Source of the DNA: Polaromonas glacialis
Lineage (GTDB): Bacteria; Pseudomonadota; Gammaproteobacteria; Burkholderiales; Burkholderiaceae_C
Assembly: GCF_000709345.1 (NCBI RefSeq)
Contig: NZ_KL448323.1
Span: forward strand, 2,082,259 to 2,146,258
DNA: 64,000 bases
Direction: 5' to 3'
In this document: positions 34,061-42,882 of the stretch, piece by piece
How positions within the stretch are numbered: the first letter of the stretch is position 1
How the letters are laid out: the number at the start of each line of letters is the position of its first letter
Program-made: the position numbers and the translations under genes
Notes under the pieces: model-generated
Seen by the model: only the letters and a program-made list of their open reading frames with translations
Database searches by the model: none
Told to the model about the DNA's origin: nothing

Positions 34061-35059
34061 TCAATCGAGCGACAGGTGGCGTTCGCGGATCAGCTTGTGC
34101 CAGAACTTCGTTTCACGCGCGATGAAGCTGGCCAGCTGCGGTCCGGTGGACGGCGCGACTTCCAGGCCAAACTCTTCCAGCCGGGCCTTGACTTCAGGCA
34201 CCAGGATGGCCTTTTGCATCTCGGCCGACAGCTGCGCCGCGATGTCGGGCGGAGTGCCTTTCGGAACAAACAGCCCCTGCCACGCGACCGCCTCGAAATT
34301 CGGCACGCCGGACTCGGCCAGCGTCGGCACGTTGGGCAAGGCGGCAATGCGCCGGGGCGACAGCACCGCCAGCGCGCGCACCTTGCCGGCGCGAATCTGC
34401 GCCAGGCCGCCGGCGGTATCGACGATCATCATTGGCAACTGGCCGCCCATCACGTCCTGGATCGCCATGGCCGTGCCCCGGTAGGGAACATGCACGATGA
34501 AACTGCCGGTGCGCTCCTTGATCAGCTCCATCGCCAGGTGGTGCGGGCTGCCGGCGCCCGGCGAGGCATAGCTGTAGCTGCCCGGCGAGCGCTTGACCGC
34601 CGCCAGCCACTGGCGCGCGCTGGTGAACGGGCTGTCGGGGTTGACCACCAGGATCAGGGGAAAACCGGCCATGTAGCCCAGCGGCGTGAAGTCGTCGGGG
34701 CTGTAGGGCAGCTTCCTGTACAGCGCGGGATTCAGCACCATGGCGCCGTTGTCGCCCGTCACCAGGGTGTAGCCGTCGGCCGGCGCCTTGGACGCCGCGT
34801 CGGTGCCGATGATGCCGGCCGCGCCGGGGCGGTTGTCGATGACGATGGACTGGCCGAGCTGCCTGCCCATCTGCGCCGACAGGTGGCGCGCCAGGAAATC
34901 CTGGCCGCCGCCGGCCGGGTAGGCGACGATCCAGCGGATCGGCCTGGCCGGCCAGGCTTTTTGCGCCTGCGCCTGCGGGCTGGCCAGGGCCAGCGCGGCA
35001 GCGGCGCCCAGCGCGGTGTGGAGCATGGAACGGCGGGACAGGGCAACAGGAACGGTCAC
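34061..35059 (-). CDS. Bug/TctC-family periplasmic substrate-binding protein
   Basis: 332 residues from a GTG with AAGAGGTG 7 bases upstream; the frame is open 48 bp further. The N-terminus has a twin-arginine-like SRRSM followed by HTALGAAAALALASPQAQA and a likely cleavage after AQA. Family signatures include WPARPIRWIVAYPAGGGQD, ARHLSAQMGRQLGQ, ENRPGA-like DNRPGAAG and GLFVPKGTP. These proteins capture carboxylates or other small anions for tripartite tricarboxylate transporters. No membrane subunits are adjacent, which is the norm for the very many orphan copies in Comamonadaceae. The ligand is unknown. Confidence 0.92.
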   Translation of the reverse strand: MTVPVALSRRSMLHTALGAAAALALASPQAQAQKAWPARPIRWIVAYPAGGGQDFLARHLSAQMGRQLGQSIVIDNRPGAAGIIGTDAASKAPADGYTLVTGDNGAMVLNPALYRKLPYSPDDFTPLGYMAGFPLILVVNPDSPFTSARQWLAAVKRSPGSYSYASPGAGSPHHLAMELIKERTGSFIVHVPYRGTAMAIQDVMGGQLPMMIVDTAGGLAQIRAGKVRALAVLSPRRIAALPNVPTLAESGVPNFEAVAWQGLFVPKGTPPDIAAQLSAEMQKAILVPEVKARLEEFGLEVAPSTGPQLASFIARETKFWHKLIRERHLSLD

Positions 35060-35258
35060 AACAACACCTCTTGGAAAATCAAACAACGGGGGCTGCGCCG
35101 CCCGCACGAAAAAGCACGGGACATACGCGCAATTTGCGTGCCGTTATTGTGACCCCCTGCGCCCGACGAAGCTGGCGACACCCTCCGCGATGTGGTTTGC
35201 GCACTGCCTTTGTCCGCCAAATCAACCTGATTAACGACATGCGTCAGTCAATGCCGCA

Positions 35259-35346
35259 GTCATCCCGGACTTGATCCGGGATCCATTTCCCATGGCCTTC
35301 GTTGCACGATGCGGGATCATGGATTGCGGGTCAAGCCCGCAATGAC
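35259..35346. repeat. Palindromic repeat cluster (GTCATnCCGG...GGGTCAAGCCC type)
   Basis: Two hairpin units: GTCATCCCGGACTTGATCCG followed by GGATCC, and GGATTGCGGGTCAAGCCCGC followed by AATGAC. The second unit is the reverse complement of the core at 56185 (GTCATTGCGGGCTTGACCCG), with the same words at 62200-62300 and 63763-63820. The outer TAAGGGA termini of the larger element are missing here. Confidence 0.75.
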
Positions 35347-35399
35347 AAATGGGTGTCCGAGGCACGTATCCAATCATGCCAAATCAAGCCCTGACGCAT

Positions 35400-35434
35400 G
35401 CAGGACGTGCGCAAGCAGCTATCAGATCAATAGC
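35400..35434 (-). repeat. Short copy of the GCTATT/AATAGC repeat
   Basis: CGTGCGCAAGCAGCTATCAG followed by ATCAATAGCA is the core of the dispersed family in reverse orientation, without the long tail. Confidence 0.55.
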
Positions 35435-35464
35435 ACATCAGTTACAGCGCCGATTCACCGCGCG

Positions 35465-35875
35465 TCAAGCCTCGACATTGACCATCCAGGGCACGCCGAA
35501 CCTGTCGTGCAGCATGCCGAAGGAAGAGGTCCAGAAGGTTTTTGACAAGGGCATGTTGATCTTTCCACCCTCGCCCAGCGCGTCAAACACACGTTTCGCC
35601 TCGGCGTCGTCCGGCACGTTGACTGAAAGCATGATGCCCTTGAACCCGGCTTTTTCCGGCTCTCCCATGCCATCGTCGGCCATCAGCGTGGTCTCGCCAA
35701 TCCTGAAAGCCGCATACATGATTTTTTCTTCCCACCCCGGCGGGGCCTTCATGGCCGGGTCGGGGCTTTCATTCCAGCGCATGACCATGGTCATTTCGGC
35801 GCCGATGGCCTTTTTGTAAAACGCCAGCGCTTCCTCGCAGCGCCCGCCAAAACTCAAACAAGCTTGAACCTGCAT
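35465..35875 (-). CDS. PhnB-like VOC-superfamily protein (glyoxalase fold)
   Basis: 136 residues from the ATG with AGGAGATCACC directly upstream; an upstream in-frame ATG at 35899 lacks such a site. Features of the PhnB-like group: CLSFGGRCEEALAFYKKAIGAE at the N-terminus, MADDGMG in the middle and a C-terminal FGMLHDRFGVPWMVN. The group is often misannotated as 3-demethylubiquinone methyltransferase; it has a glyoxalase/dioxygenase fold and no confirmed function. The DUF1428 gene lies 47 bp upstream on the same strand, so the two probably form an operon. Confidence 0.9.
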   Translation of the reverse strand: MQVQACLSFGGRCEEALAFYKKAIGAEMTMVMRWNESPDPAMKAPPGWEEKIMYAAFRIGETTLMADDGMGEPEKAGFKGIMLSVNVPDDAEAKRVFDALGEGGKINMPLSKTFWTSSFGMLHDRFGVPWMVNVEA

Positions 35876-35922
35876 GGTGATCTCCTGGTTGGTGGACAAG
35901 CGTCAATCGGCATGGCCGGCAG

Positions 35923-36276
35923 TCATAGGGTGTCCAGCAGCGGCTCGAAGCCGCCAAAAAACATCCGCTTGCCGTCAAACGGCATGTCCTTGAACTGCTG
36001 CATGCGCGGGTCCTTCATGACCTTGGCATTGCCCTCGTCGCGCGCGGCTTTCGAAGGCCACTCGATCCACGAGAACACGACGTTCTCGTCGCCCTCGGCT
36101 TTCACGGCCAGCTTGAAGCCGGTGACCTTGCCGTCAGGTAAATCATCGCCCCAGCATTCCACGACGCGCGTCGCGCCGAATTCCCTGAAAAGCTCCGCGC
36201 CTTTGGCAGCCATCGCGCGGTACGCCTCCTTCTTTCCCGCCGGCACGGGAACCACAAATCCGTCGATATAAGGCAT
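35923..36276 (-). CDS. DUF1428 family protein (YbaA-like)
   Basis: 117 residues, full length for the family. It starts [12 protein letters not shown] with AAGGAGAT upstream. The conserved [19 protein letters not shown] and [16 protein letters not shown] segments fit DUF1428, a ferredoxin-like dimeric alpha-beta barrel protein of unknown role. It is the first gene of a probable two-gene unit with the PhnB-like protein and is divergent from dinB across 140 bp. Confidence 0.9.
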   Translation of the reverse strand: MPYIDGFVVPVPAGKKEAYRAMAAKGAELFREFGATRVVECWGDDLPDGKVTGFKLAVKAEGDENVVFSWIEWPSKAARDEGNAKVMKDPRMQQFKDMPFDGKRMFFGGFEPLLDTL

Positions 36277-36416
36277 GGCTCAATCTCCTTGAAAAGGTTG
36301 GTCAAGCTGGCAGAGTGGCCCCGACATGGAAAAAATCTTGTAGGACATTCGCACACCGTGACGCAAGGGCTGTCCGCCATGAAAGGCGGCGCTCGAACAA
36401 CGGCACAATCCTGGCT

Positions 36417-37679
36417 GTGACTCCCAAGCCAGCCCCACCCGCCCTGCCCCGGCGCATTGCCCACCTCGACATGGACGCGTTTTTCGCCTCCGTCGAGTTG
36501 CTGCGCTATCCGCAGCTCAAGGGCCTGCCGGTGGTGATTGGCGGCGGGCGGCGCACCGTCGATGAGGCGCTGATGGCCAGCCACGGCGAGCGGGCGCTGC
36601 GCTTCATCCCGGTGGCCGAATTCCCGCTGCTCAAGGATTACGTCGGCCGCGGCGTCATCACCACCGCGACCTATGCGGCGCGGCAGTTCGACATCGGTTC
36701 GGCCATGGGCCTGATGAAGGCGGCCAAACTGTGCCCGCAGGCCATCGTGCTGCCGGTCGATTTCGACGAGATCCGCCGCTTCTCGCGCCTGTTCAAGAGC
36801 ACGATTGCCGAGGTCGCGCCCTTGATGCAGGACCGGGGCATCGACGAGGTCTACATCGACTTCACCGACGTGCCCGGCGGCCAGCGCGAAGGCGGGCGGG
36901 CGCTGGCGCGCTTGATCCAGCGGGCGATTTTTGAAAAGACCGGCCTGACCTGCTCGATTGGCGTGGCGCCCAACAAGCTGCTGGCCAAGATGGCCAGCGA
37001 GTTCGACAAGCCCAACGGCATTTCCATCGTGCATGAAGCCGACCTGCAAGGCCGCATCTGGCCGCTGAACGTGCGCAAGATCAACGGCATCGGCCCCAAG
37101 GCGGGCGAAAAGCTGGCCGCGCTCGGCATACAGACCATCGGCGAGCTGGCCGCGCAGGACCGGCAGTTGCTGGTCAAGCAGTTCGGCAAGGCCAGCGGCG
37201 CCTGGATGCACGAGGTGGCCTGGGGCCGCGACGACAGCCCGGTCGTGCTGCAGAGCGAGCCGGTCAGCATGAGCCGCGAAACGACGTTCGAGCGCGACCT
37301 GCATGCGGTGCGCGACAAGGCCGAGCTCGGCGCGATCTTCACCCGGCTGTGCGAGCAGGTCGCCAGCGATTTGCAGCGCAAGGGCTATGTCGCCAGGACC
37401 ATCGGCATCAAGCTGCGCTACGACGACTTCAGGATTGCCACGCGTGACCAGACGGCGCCGGCCCATACCGACGATGCCCGGACCATCCGCCAGATCGCCG
37501 GCCAATGCCTCAAGCGCGTGCCGCTGGAGCAAAGGCTGCGACTGCTGGGCGTTCGCGCCGGCGCGCTGGTCAAATCCGGGGAAGCGCCGGTTCATGAACA
37601 AAACAGGCCGTCTGCGCAGGCAGGACGGGCACAAGCAGCTACTGAAACCCTAGCAAGCTATCCGCTTTTTCCGTCCTAG
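36417..37679 (+). CDS. dinB: DNA polymerase IV (Y-family)
   Basis: 420 residues from a GTG start (VTPKPAPPALPRR); the frame is open further upstream without a better start. Catalytic carboxylates lie in HLDMDAFFASVE and in GIDEVYIDFTD, where the usual SIDE is GIDE. The fingers carry an insertion of about 30 residues (RTVDEALMASHGERALRFIP) between VVIGGG and GVITTATYAARQF. HhH motif INGIGPKAGEKL and a little-finger domain follow. It performs error-prone lesion bypass. The C-terminus is extended by about 20 residues encoded by a copy of the dispersed repeat, which also supplies the stop, and no beta-clamp-binding motif is obvious at the new end. Confidence 0.92.
   Translation: MTPKPAPPALPRRIAHLDMDAFFASVELLRYPQLKGLPVVIGGGRRTVDEALMASHGERALRFIPVAEFPLLKDYVGRGVITTATYAARQFDIGSAMGLMKAAKLCPQAIVLPVDFDEIRRFSRLFKSTIAEVAPLMQDRGIDEVYIDFTDVPGGQREGGRALARLIQRAIFEKTGLTCSIGVAPNKLLAKMASEFDKPNGISIVHEADLQGRIWPLNVRKINGIGPKAGEKLAALGIQTIGELAAQDRQLLVKQFGKASGAWMHEVAWGRDDSPVVLQSEPVSMSRETTFERDLHAVRDKAELGAIFTRLCEQVASDLQRKGYVARTIGIKLRYDDFRIATRDQTAPAHTDDARTIRQIAGQCLKRVPLEQRLRLLGVRAGALVKSGEAPVHEQNRPSAQAGRAQAATETLASYPLFPS
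37610..37679 (-). repeat. Dispersed repeat copy forming the dinB 3' end
   Basis: GGCACAAGCAGCTACTGAAA followed by CCCTAGCAAGCTATCCGC is a diverged copy of the GCTATT/AATAGC family in reverse orientation. It is read as the last residues of DinB (QAATETLASYPLFPS) and contains its stop codon. Confidence 0.5.
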
Positions 37680-37708
37680 ACGTGTTCCAGCCTGCCCTGT
37701 TCAAGGGC

Positions 37709-40700
37709 TCAATGCGCCGGCCTGGACCCCATGGCCTTGCGGGCCGGCAGGGCGTCGGCCGCCAGCTCCCCGTTCAGCGCACTGGCCTGCGCCGCCGCAT
37801 TCCGGCCGGCCACGAAGGCATGGTCCGAGTTGTAGTACTCCCATTCGCTGTAGCGGCCCGCCAGGATGATGTTGGACCGGGCGACCCAGTTGCGGATGGT
37901 TTCGACATGCGCGGCGCGGTCATGGTCATAGACCACGTAGGCATAGGGCATGTCCACCTGGTTGGCGGCCAGGATGGCATCGTCCCCGGTGAACATGCCG
38001 ACCTCGATGCACTCGCGGATGCAGCGGTCGATCAGTTCCTGGCCGTCGCAGGGCAGCGGCTTGTATTCCGAATAGGTGATCTCGCAGGTCAGGCCGAAGC
38101 CGCCGGGCGCGTTGCAGTGCGGGCTGGCGTTGCCCTGCACGAAGATGCGGTGGAAAACAGTGTCCTCGGGGTAGTAGATCCAGTGCTTGTCGGTCAGGTT
38201 CTCGCGGCCGATGCCCAGGTTGACGCAGCGCACCGACACATGGCGCAGGCCTTTGGCCGCCGCCTGCACCGAAGGCGGCGCCTCGTCGCCCATCGCCTCG
38301 ACCAGCCGGGGCAGCGCCAGCGTGCTGATGAGGGTGTCGTAGCGGTAGCTGCGGCCGTCCTTCAACGTCACCGTGCGGCGCGACGGCGACACCGCCACGA
38401 CATCGGCCTGCATCTGGACATCGCCTTCGAGCAGCGGCAAAAAGCCGTCCATCAGCGCCTGGAAGCCGCCCTTGAGCGGATAGCCAAAGCGCGCGTTCGG
38501 CCCCATCGGCTTGTTCACCGGCTTCAGGGCGCCGTCGATCATTTCCTCCAGGTCGGGCATGGGCACGCGGCCGCCCAGCCAAGAGGTTTCCATCTCGTAG
38601 AGCGGCACGGCCCAAAGCTTCTTGTTGTAGGGAATGGCGAAATGCCTGGCCACGCCGGCGCCCCAGACCTTGTAGATGAAGTCCTCGAAGTTCCGGGGGG
38701 CCGCTGGGGCGATCACGCCGGCCACCGGGCCGCGCCCGGCGGCGTTGACCACCGTCGCGGTCGATGCCGAAGGCGCGGAAATCGCAGGGCCGGGAGCTTC
38801 CTTTTTCATCGGTCCGAAACGCGCTTCAATCGCGCCGATCAGGCACTCCTTGAGCACTTCGGGCGGCAGGCCGTAGAGCGCGCCCTGGAACGGGTAGCGG
38901 GTGTAAACCTGCTTGCTGTAGATCCAGGCTTCGCGGTTTTGCCAGTGGACGTTGTCGCCGAGCAGCGTCTTGTACAGCTCCAGCACATAGGCGTCGTTGG
39001 AAAACATGATGTGGCCGGCATAGTCGAAGGTAAACCCGTTGTCCACGATGGAGCGGCACCATCCGCCGACGGTGTCGCCTTTTTCCAGCAGCACGCTGCC
39101 TTTGCCCAGGTGATAGGACGCGGCCAGGCCGGTCGGGCCTGCGCCAATCACCACGGTCGAATAATGGACAGGCGGCCGGGCAGGCAACGCCGCGCCGCGC
39201 GCTTCCCCATGGGCGGGAGCAAAGTCCGAATTGGCCGCCTCGTCCCGGACCGCGTCACTGCGCGCCGGCAGCGCAGTGATCTGCGCATGGATCGCTTTGG
39301 CGGTGGCATCCCAGGAGGTTGCCGACACGATGGTCTGCATCTGCGCTAGCCGGCTGGCTGCTTGCCCGGCGGATTCGACCAGCAGGGCTTCGCAGGCCTC
39401 GATGAACTCCAGCGGCGTGTCGGCGATGGCAACGACGTGGCCATAGGGCTCGGCCACGTCGCGGATGCGGGTGCTGACCGACGGGCGGCCGGCGGCCATG
39501 TATTCGAGCGTCTTGGTCGGGCTGATAAAACGCGTGGCGTCGTTCAGCGCGAACGGCAGCAGGCAGACATTCCAGCCGGCCATGAACTGCGGCAGGTCTT
39601 CGTAGCTCTGCTGGCCCAGCCAGTGGATGTTGCTGCGCTGCGGCAGCTTCTCAAGGTTGATCTTGACCACCGGGCCGACCATGACGATCTGCCACTCGGG
39701 ATGCACGTCGGCCATGGCGGCAATCAGGTCCAGGTCAATGCGCTCGTCGATCACGCCGCAGTAGCCCAGCCGGGGCTGCGGCAGGTGGGCCTGCGCGGGA
39801 TGGTCAGGCAGGCTGCCCTGCGCCGCCGACGCAAAATGCCCGGCATCGACGCTGCTCGAAAAGCAGTGCACGTTGCCGTGGCGCTCGCGCTTGGAGCGGT
39901 ACAGGCTCGGGCCGCCGGTCAGCACCAGGTCGGCCAGCTGGTAAAGCGCGTTTTCTCGCTGGATCAACTGGCGCGGCGCGTGCAGGAAGGCCGCCAGCTC
40001 GTCCATGCAGTCGTAGATCACCGCGCGCGGCTGCAGCTCGGCAGCCAGCGGCAGGGCCATCGGGGTGTAGAACCAGACCAGGTAATCGTCGATCTCCTCA
40101 TCGCGCAGGTAGTCGGCAAGCTGGCTTTGCAGCGCCGGCAGGTGGTCGTCATGAAAGCCCGGAATGCTGCTTGCGACATGCGGGCGCAGCACTTCGATGT
40201 TGAGCGCTGGCGACAGCCGCTCCAGAAAATCGCGGCCGTTGGGAACCGGCTCTTCCATGAAAACGATGCGGTAGTGCCGGGCCAGGCGCGAGAGCAGGTG
40301 CTGCGGCCGCTGGTAGACAAAGTTCCAGCGCAGGTGTGAAAAAACAATGATGGTCGGCATGGAGGACTCCGTGGAAATAATTGAATTGGAAAGGCTGGAA
40401 ACTTCCGCTGTGGGCCGCGGACCGCCGGGTAACTTCTGCTGCCAACGCTGCAGCTGCTCGGCATAGGGCTGGCACAGGACGCGTCTGGACAAGGCAGGAA
40501 CGGCAGCGTCAAGGGTCGCTTTCACTTCCCACAGGCCGCTGCGGTGCCAGTGCGAAAAATCGTCCCAGCCGTGCCGGTCGATGGCCGGGTAGAGGCAGAT
40601 GCCTTCAAGCGGCGTGCCGCGCGCCCGGCACACGCTGACTTCTCTGGCCACGTCGTCAAGCCAGTGCCCCCGGCCGTCGCCTACATGGCTGGTCTCGGCC

Positions 40701-41632
40701 ATCAGCATCGGCGCGCGGTAGCGCTGCCAGACGGCATCGAGCAGTTCGCCCAGCGGCTTGCGGCGCGGGTCGCGCAGGTGCCAGTGCAGGGGCTCGGCGC
40801 CCTGCCCCTGGTCGGCCCACTGGTTGTCGTGGTAGTAGTTGATCCCGACGATGTCCAGGTGCCGGGGCGATCCGCCCAGTTGCGGCTCGGCGCGGCCACA
40901 CAGCATGTCCCAGGCGTCAAAGGCACTGGCGCTGTGGCAGCGCGCCGCCTCCAGGGTTTCAGGGGGCGCGCCAGGCGACGCCGTGACATGGATCAGCGGG
41001 TCGCTGTGCATGAAGCGCGCCGCCGGATCAATGCCGCCAATCGCCTCGCAGGCGCGCAGCGCGGCACGCACCAGCTGGGTTTTCACCGCCAGCCCGTCGC
41101 AAGAAAAAAGGGTGCGCCGGGCATGCCGCATCAGGCCGGTCGATGACAGCGCCCAGGAAAGAAAGGAAATTTCGTTGACCGGCTGGTAGAAATGCCGGCC
41201 GCTTGACACGCTGCGCAGCGTGCGCGCCACTCTTTCGCTGAACACTGAAAAGCGCTCGACAAAGCTAGGCGACAGTAAATCAATATCGGCCGGCCAGCCA
41301 TAGTGCATCAGTGTCCAGATCACCTCGATGCCGTGCTGTTCGGCCAGTTCCGCGTGCCTGCGCAGGCGCTCGAAACCGGCATCGCCCTGCGCCTCGGTGA
41401 CGCGCCAGCCGATGCTCTCGCGCACGGTGCGAATGCCGAAGCGGGCCAGCAAGGCATAGTCGGCGTCCAGCTGCTGCCAGTGCTGGTTGGCCTCGTTCAT
41501 CGACAGGGCGCAACCCGCGCTGTTCACATGGTCGGCGCCTTCGTAGCCGGCCATCCAGAAGGAACGGAACAAGCCATCATGTAATGGCAGCCCGGAACTG
41601 GATGGGGCGCTGAGCAAAGATGTATCTGCCAT
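37709..41632 (-). CDS. Three-domain glycan protein: glycosidase + glycosyltransferase + UDP-galactopyranose-mutase-like flavoprotein
   Basis: 1307 residues in one frame. Residues 1-424: a clan-A type glycosidase (TLMHYGWPADID, QPVNEISF with probable acid Glu, VGINYYHDN, LMAETSHVGD with probable nucleophile Glu). Residues 425-about 815: a GT4-like transferase (FSHLRWNFVYQRPQHLL, YDCMDELAAF, GYCGVIDERIDLDL, PTKTLEYMAAGRPSVST). Residues about 820-1307: an FAD protein (VVIGAGPTGLAASYHLG, FDYAGHIMF, PYNKKLWA, LAGRYSEWEYYNSDHAF) of the UDP-galactopyranose mutase/protoporphyrinogen oxidase group. An internal ATG at 40360 (MPTIIVF) has CGGAG six bases before it, so separate translation of the last two domains is possible. 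The start at 41632 has no clear ribosome site. It likely acts in surface or capsular glycan assembly, with a galactofuranose-type sugar as an inference. Confidence 0.82.
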   Translation of the reverse strand: MADTSLLSAPSSSGLPLHDGLFRSFWMAGYEGADHVNSAGCALSMNEANQHWQQLDADYALLARFGIRTVRESIGWRVTEAQGDAGFERLRRHAELAEQHGIEVIWTLMHYGWPADIDLLSPSFVERFSVFSERVARTLRSVSSGRHFYQPVNEISFLSWALSSTGLMRHARRTLFSCDGLAVKTQLVRAALRACEAIGGIDPAARFMHSDPLIHVTASPGAPPETLEAARCHSASAFDAWDMLCGRAEPQLGGSPRHLDIVGINYYHDNQWADQGQGAEPLHWHLRDPRRKPLGELLDAVWQRYRAPMLMAETSHVGDGRGHWLDDVAREVSVCRARGTPLEGICLYPAIDRHGWDDFSHWHRSGLWEVKATLDAAVPALSRRVLCQPYAEQLQRWQQKLPGGPRPTAEVSSLSNSIISTESSMPTIIVFSHLRWNFVYQRPQHLLSRLARHYRIVFMEEPVPNGRDFLERLSPALNIEVLRPHVASSIPGFHDDHLPALQSQLADYLRDEEIDDYLVWFYTPMALPLAAELQPRAVIYDCMDELAAFLHAPRQLIQRENALYQLADLVLTGGPSLYRSKRERHGNVHCFSSSVDAGHFASAAQGSLPDHPAQAHLPQPRLGYCGVIDERIDLDLIAAMADVHPEWQIVMVGPVVKINLEKLPQRSNIHWLGQQSYEDLPQFMAGWNVCLLPFALNDATRFISPTKTLEYMAAGRPSVSTRIRDVAEPYGHVVAIADTPLEFIEACEALLVESAGQAASRLAQMQTIVSATSWDATAKAIHAQITALPARSDAVRDEAANSDFAPAHGEARGAALPARPPVHYSTVVIGAGPTGLAASYHLGKGSVLLEKGDTVGGWCRSIVDNGFTFDYAGHIMFSNDAYVLELYKTLLGDNVHWQNREAWIYSKQVYTRYPFQGALYGLPPEVLKECLIGAIEARFGPMKKEAPGPAISAPSASTATVVNAAGRGPVAGVIAPAAPRNFEDFIYKVWGAGVARHFAIPYNKKLWAVPLYEMETSWLGGRVPMPDLEEMIDGALKPVNKPMGPNARFGYPLKGGFQALMDGFLPLLEGDVQMQADVVAVSPSRRTVTLKDGRSYRYDTLISTLALPRLVEAMGDEAPPSVQAAAKGLRHVSVRCVNLGIGRENLTDKHWIYYPEDTVFHRIFVQGNASPHCNAPGGFGLTCEITYSEYKPLPCDGQELIDRCIRECIEVGMFTGDDAILAANQVDMPYAYVVYDHDRAAHVETIRNWVARSNIILAGRYSEWEYYNSDHAFVAGRNAAAQASALNGELAADALPARKAMGSRPAH

Positions 41633-41982
41633 ATCAAGCTGTTGTCGGAATGCAAAACAAAAAAGACTTTGTGACCGGGGAAGCTTGCGTTGCACGCCGT
41701 GTGCAAAGGCAGCAAACTGCTCCGGCTTCAAAATTATTGTTAAGCGTTTGTAAACCGCACGCTGTAGGAGAAACGCCGGGCGTAAAGTGCGTCTGGAGCG
41801 CCCGCCCGGTTCGGCGCAATACCATGCATTGAAAGCAAATGTGAGTAGTGCAGGTCTCTCAAAGCCTACATTGCGCGCCCGGATGGCATAGCGCATCAAG
41901 CACTGACGAGAGGCGCCATGCAAGGCGAAGCGTCTCAGGGGCGACTGGCCGGACGTTATGCGCTGGCGTAGAGTGCAGCCTC
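41633..41982. other. Divergent promoter region, no gene seen
   Basis: 350 bp between the start of the fusion protein (minus) and the crotonase (plus). The frame of the fusion protein continues to 41923 without a convincing start or homology, so it is treated as noncoding. An AT-rich stretch (AAAATTATTGTTAAGCG near 41732) could be a promoter for the minus-strand gene. Confidence 0.45.
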
Positions 41983-42828
41983 ATGAACCCACTCACCTGC
42001 TTCAGCCTGACCACGACCGACCACATTGCCCACCTGGTACTCAGTCGCCCCGAGGTGATGAACACCATGAACCCGGCCTTCTGGCGCGAACTGGACGCGG
42101 TGCTGACGCAACTGCACAAGTCGGCCGACGCCCGGGTGCTGGTGATTTCCAGCACCGGCAAGCATTTCAGCGCAGGCATGGCGCTGGACACCTTTGCCGG
42201 CAGCATCACCCTGGACGACCAGAGCGCCGAAGGACGCGCCGCGATTTTCGACCTGCTGGCCGGCATGCAGGCCACGTTCACCCAACTTGAAACCCTGCGC
42301 ATCCCGGTGATTGCCGCCATCCAGGGCGGCTGCATTGGCGGCGCGGTGGACATGGTGACGGCCTGCTGCCTGCGCTACGCCACGGCCGACGCGTTTTTCT
42401 GCATCCAGGAAATCAACATCGGCATGGTGGCCGACGTGGGCACGCTGCAGCGCCTGCCCAAGCTGATTCCGCTGGCGGTGGTCAAAGAGCTGGCTTATAC
42501 CGGCCGCAAGCTGGGCGCGGCCAGGGCGCTGGCCTGCGGTTTGGTCAATGAGGTGTTCGACACGCCTGAAGCCCTGCTGGCCGGTGCGCTGCAATGCGCC
42601 AAAGAGATTGCCGCCAAGCCGCCCGTCGCCATCTGGGGCACCAAGCAGGCGGTGCATTACGCCCGAGACCATTCGGTGGACGAGGCGCTCAAGCAGATGG
42701 GCTGGCTGCAGGGCATCATCTGGAGCAACCAGCATGTGCGCGAATCGATGCAGGCGATGAAGGAAAAGCGCACCGGCCGCTTCCCCGATCTCGCCACCCT
42801 CCAGTATTTCAATGAAAAAGGCCTTTAG
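41983..42828 (+). CDS. Enoyl-CoA hydratase/isomerase family (crotonase)
   Basis: 281 residues from the ATG of MNPLTCFSLTTTDHIAHLVL; the frame is open 135 bp further. Crotonase signatures: SSTGKHFSAGMAL (first oxyanion-hole segment) and IAAIQGGCIGGAVDMVTACCL (second), then FCIQEINIGMVADVGTLQRLPKL. The Glu in IQEIN and Asp in VADVGTLQR match the delta3,5-delta2,4-dienoyl-CoA isomerase subgroup (ECH1-like), where two acidic residues are catalytic. This suggests isomerisation of dienoyl-CoA in unsaturated fatty acid beta-oxidation. The neighbours do not support any specific pathway. Confidence 0.9.
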   Translation: MNPLTCFSLTTTDHIAHLVLSRPEVMNTMNPAFWRELDAVLTQLHKSADARVLVISSTGKHFSAGMALDTFAGSITLDDQSAEGRAAIFDLLAGMQATFTQLETLRIPVIAAIQGGCIGGAVDMVTACCLRYATADAFFCIQEINIGMVADVGTLQRLPKLIPLAVVKELAYTGRKLGAARALACGLVNEVFDTPEALLAGALQCAKEIAAKPPVAIWGTKQAVHYARDHSVDEALKQMGWLQGIIWSNQHVRESMQAMKEKRTGRFPDLATLQYFNEKGL

Positions 42829-42840
42829 CGCATATGGGGC

Positions 42841-42870
42841 GGGCACAATCAGCTATTGATTCAATAGCGT
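42841..42870 (+). repeat. Short copy of the GCTATT/AATAGC repeat
   Basis: AGCTATTGATTCAATAGCG, a near-perfect palindrome, 12 bp after the crotonase stop codon and just before the end of the convergent HupE/UreJ gene. Confidence 0.6.
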
Positions 42871-42882
42871 TGATGCCACCCA

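Larger units (their letters stand above)
35060..35464. other. Gene-free interval holding two kinds of repeat
   Basis: About 400 bp between a Bug-family gene and a VOC-family gene. No supported reading frame. It contains a palindromic repeat cluster (35259-35346) and a short copy of the GCTATT/AATAGC repeat (35400-35434). The rest shows nothing recognisable. Confidence 0.6.

Noticed and set aside
35465..35875. 3-demethylubiquinone methyltransferase
   Set aside because: This is a common misannotation of PhnB-like VOC proteins; no SAM-binding motif is present.
41633..41923. N-terminal extension of 97 residues on the fusion protein
   Set aside because: The frame is open, but the sequence is Arg-rich and irregular, has no ribosome site and no domain; the glycosidase domain begins after the ATG at 41632.
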